From Acidobacteriota bacterium (GTDB lineage Bacteria; Acidobacteriota; Vicinamibacteria; Vicinamibacterales; CAVVIG01), in NCBI GenBank assembly GCA_003222555.1, contig QHWL01000027.1, positions 476 through 7,666 on the forward strand: 7,191 nt of DNA, given 5' to 3'. This document shows, piece after piece, positions 6,290-7,191 of this stretch. The stretch's first letter is position 1; each line of letters opens with the position of its first letter. The translations under genes were made by a program, and so were the position numbers. Under the pieces are notes generated by a model. The model was not told the origin of the DNA, made no database searches, and saw only the letters and a program-made list of their open reading frames with translations.

Positions 6290-6371
6290 ATCACGAAGTC
6301 ACGAAGCGCACGAATTGACACGAAACCTTAATAAGTTTCGTGTACCTTCGCGACCTTCGTGGCTTCGTGAT
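6290..6371. terminator. Large imperfect hairpin between convergent genes
   Basis: Two 37-base arms (6290-6326 and 6335-6371) match at 30 of 37 positions as an inverted repeat, with one further G-T wobble, around the 8-base loop CTTAATAA. The innermost 9 pairs (ACACGAAAC with GTTTCGTGT) and the outermost 9 pairs are perfect. It begins 33 bases after the receptor stop and ends 23 bases before the stop of copy D, so it could end transcription from both sides. There is no T-tract, so it may instead be a REP-like dispersed element or an RNA-stabilising structure. The arms are built from CACGAAG-type units. Confidence 0.65.
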
Positions 6372-6372
6372 T
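6354..6372. repeat. CTTCGTG-type intergenic repeat unit (second copy)
   Basis: It matches 707-725 at 16 of 19 positions and forms the outer half of the right arm of the hairpin. Related CACGAAG units in inverted orientation make up the left arm at 6292-6307. Confidence 0.5.
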
Positions 6373-6394
6373 AGTACGTACGATTGGCGATCCT

Positions 6395-7191
6395 CTAACG
6401 GGTATTCGAGTGATGCGTCAAGTCCGTCGCGTTGGCCAGATCGCGTTCCTGGCACGGCGGCGCTTCCTCGATCTCGATGTTCGTCATGAGTTTGACGGTG
6501 CGCGGGGTCATCTTCCAGGGCTCAGTAAAGACGACCGGGTCTTCCACGATCGCCTCCCACGTGAGCGCGTCGCCCTCACGGCGCAGCCGCTCGGTCACAT
6601 GCAGAGCCGCCGAATGAAATAGTCCGTTATCGCCCAGCCAGGTATCTTCCCTGATGTTCCTGACGTCGATGACGAGCGTGTCTCCCTCCCAACGACCGAC
6701 TGAATCGCCGTTACCCGACGCCTCGATGTCCTTGCGGTGCTGGCGTCCGTCGATGGGAATGTAGCGGTAGAAACTCCCGGCCATATCGTCGTACAGGATC
6801 ACCACCTCGCGGGCGGTCTGGATGATTCGCTGCGGCGGGCCAATCCGTGGAACTCCTGGGGCCCCGCAGCCGTACGCAGGGTCGGCATAGATCTGGTTCT
6901 GATTCAGCTCTTTCACCTTTGCGAGCAGTTCCGGTTTGTACGGCGGCGTCCCCGCGTTGTAAGTAATGGCAGATGGCGGCGCGTTCGGGTCGCGCGGCGC
7001 CCTGGGGTTCAAAATGATCGACTTGCCGATGCGCTCCACCGTGGGAACAGGCGGCACTCGCCGGTACCACATGCCGTTCAGATCCGGATGACCATCGGGC
7101 ATGCGCGGCGTCGCTTTCGCGGACGTGCCCGCCTTGCCTTCCTGCCCGGCGACGCGCGTCGGCACCACGGACAACGCCACTGCGACACCGG
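6395..7191 (-). CDS. Secreted protein of the MGDSRG-WEG family (copy D), 5' end outside window
   Basis: The frame is open to the right edge. The first visible residues, G-V-A-V-A-L-S-V-V-P-T-R-V-A-G-Q, are the second half of a signal peptide, so the true start lies past the window. Counting from the GTG codon at 7180, motifs are PDGHPDLNGMW at 28-38, CGAPGVPR at 105-112, GDSVGRWEGDTLV at 158-170 (one residue longer than the core in A-C), FHSAALHVTERLR at 188-200, and EAIVEDPVVFTEPW at 209-222. It ends with E-E-A-P-P-C-Q-E-R-D-L and a polar tail. The N-terminal half (proline-rich, A-P-R-D-P-N-A-P-P) differs from A-C, so it is the most divergent copy. Function is unknown. It converges on the receptor gene and belongs to a separate transcription unit. 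Confidence 0.88.
   Translation of the reverse strand, partial: GVAVALSVVPTRVAGQEGKAGTSAKATPRMPDGHPDLNGMWYRRVPPVPTVERIGKSIILNPRAPRDPNAPPSAITYNAGTPPYKPELLAKVKELNQNQIYADPAYGCGAPGVPRIGPPQRIIQTAREVVILYDDMAGSFYRYIPIDGRQHRKDIEASGNGDSVGRWEGDTLVIDVRNIREDTWLGDNGLFHSAALHVTERLRREGDALTWEAIVEDPVVFTEPWKMTPRTVKLMTNIEIEEAPPCQERDLANATDLTHHSNTR

Noticed and set aside
6290..6371. CRISPR-like array
   Set aside because: The CACGAAG units are short, degenerate and arranged as an inverted repeat, with no regular spacers.

Overview
This window reads as a piece of a GC-rich environmental bacterial chromosome, most likely Acidobacteriota of the Vicinamibacteria kind. That placement is inferred from three things: an Oar-like TonB-dependent receptor with an N-terminal carboxypeptidase-regulatory domain, a DUF6152 protein, and several copies of an uncharacterised secreted family with a conserved core around M-G-D-S-R-G-x-W-E-G-[ND]-T-L-V. 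I recall such families as abundant in that phylum, but no search was run.

Layout. Bases 1-670 (minus): family copy A, cut by the left edge of the window. Bases 671-944: non-coding, with degenerate repeat modules. Bases 945-1361 (minus): a small DUF6152 protein. Bases 1362-1626: a divergent promoter region. Bases 1627-6256 (plus): a three-gene run of family copy B, family copy C and the TonB-dependent receptor, with gaps of 43 and 42 bases and a GGAGG ribosome binding site before each gene. Bases 6257-6394: a short convergent intergenic region almost filled by a large imperfect hairpin (37-base arms, 8-base loop). Bases 6395-7191 (minus): family copy D, whose first codons lie past the right edge.

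Every protein here carries a recognisable or partly visible signal peptide, so the whole window concerns the cell envelope. The plus-strand run looks like one transcription unit: two related secreted proteins followed by an outer-membrane TonB-dependent receptor. By analogy with SusC/SusD-type pairs, B and C could capture or process a ligand for the receptor. That is inference only, since no enzymatic motif or known ligand can be read from them.

Start codons were reassigned where the ribosome binding site decides. Copy B begins at the ATG at 1627, copy C at a TTG at 2429, the receptor at the ATG at 3380 and the DUF6152 protein at the ATG at 1361. Copy A has no clear ribosome binding site and its start is uncertain. 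No tRNA, rRNA, CRISPR array, transposase or phage gene was seen.
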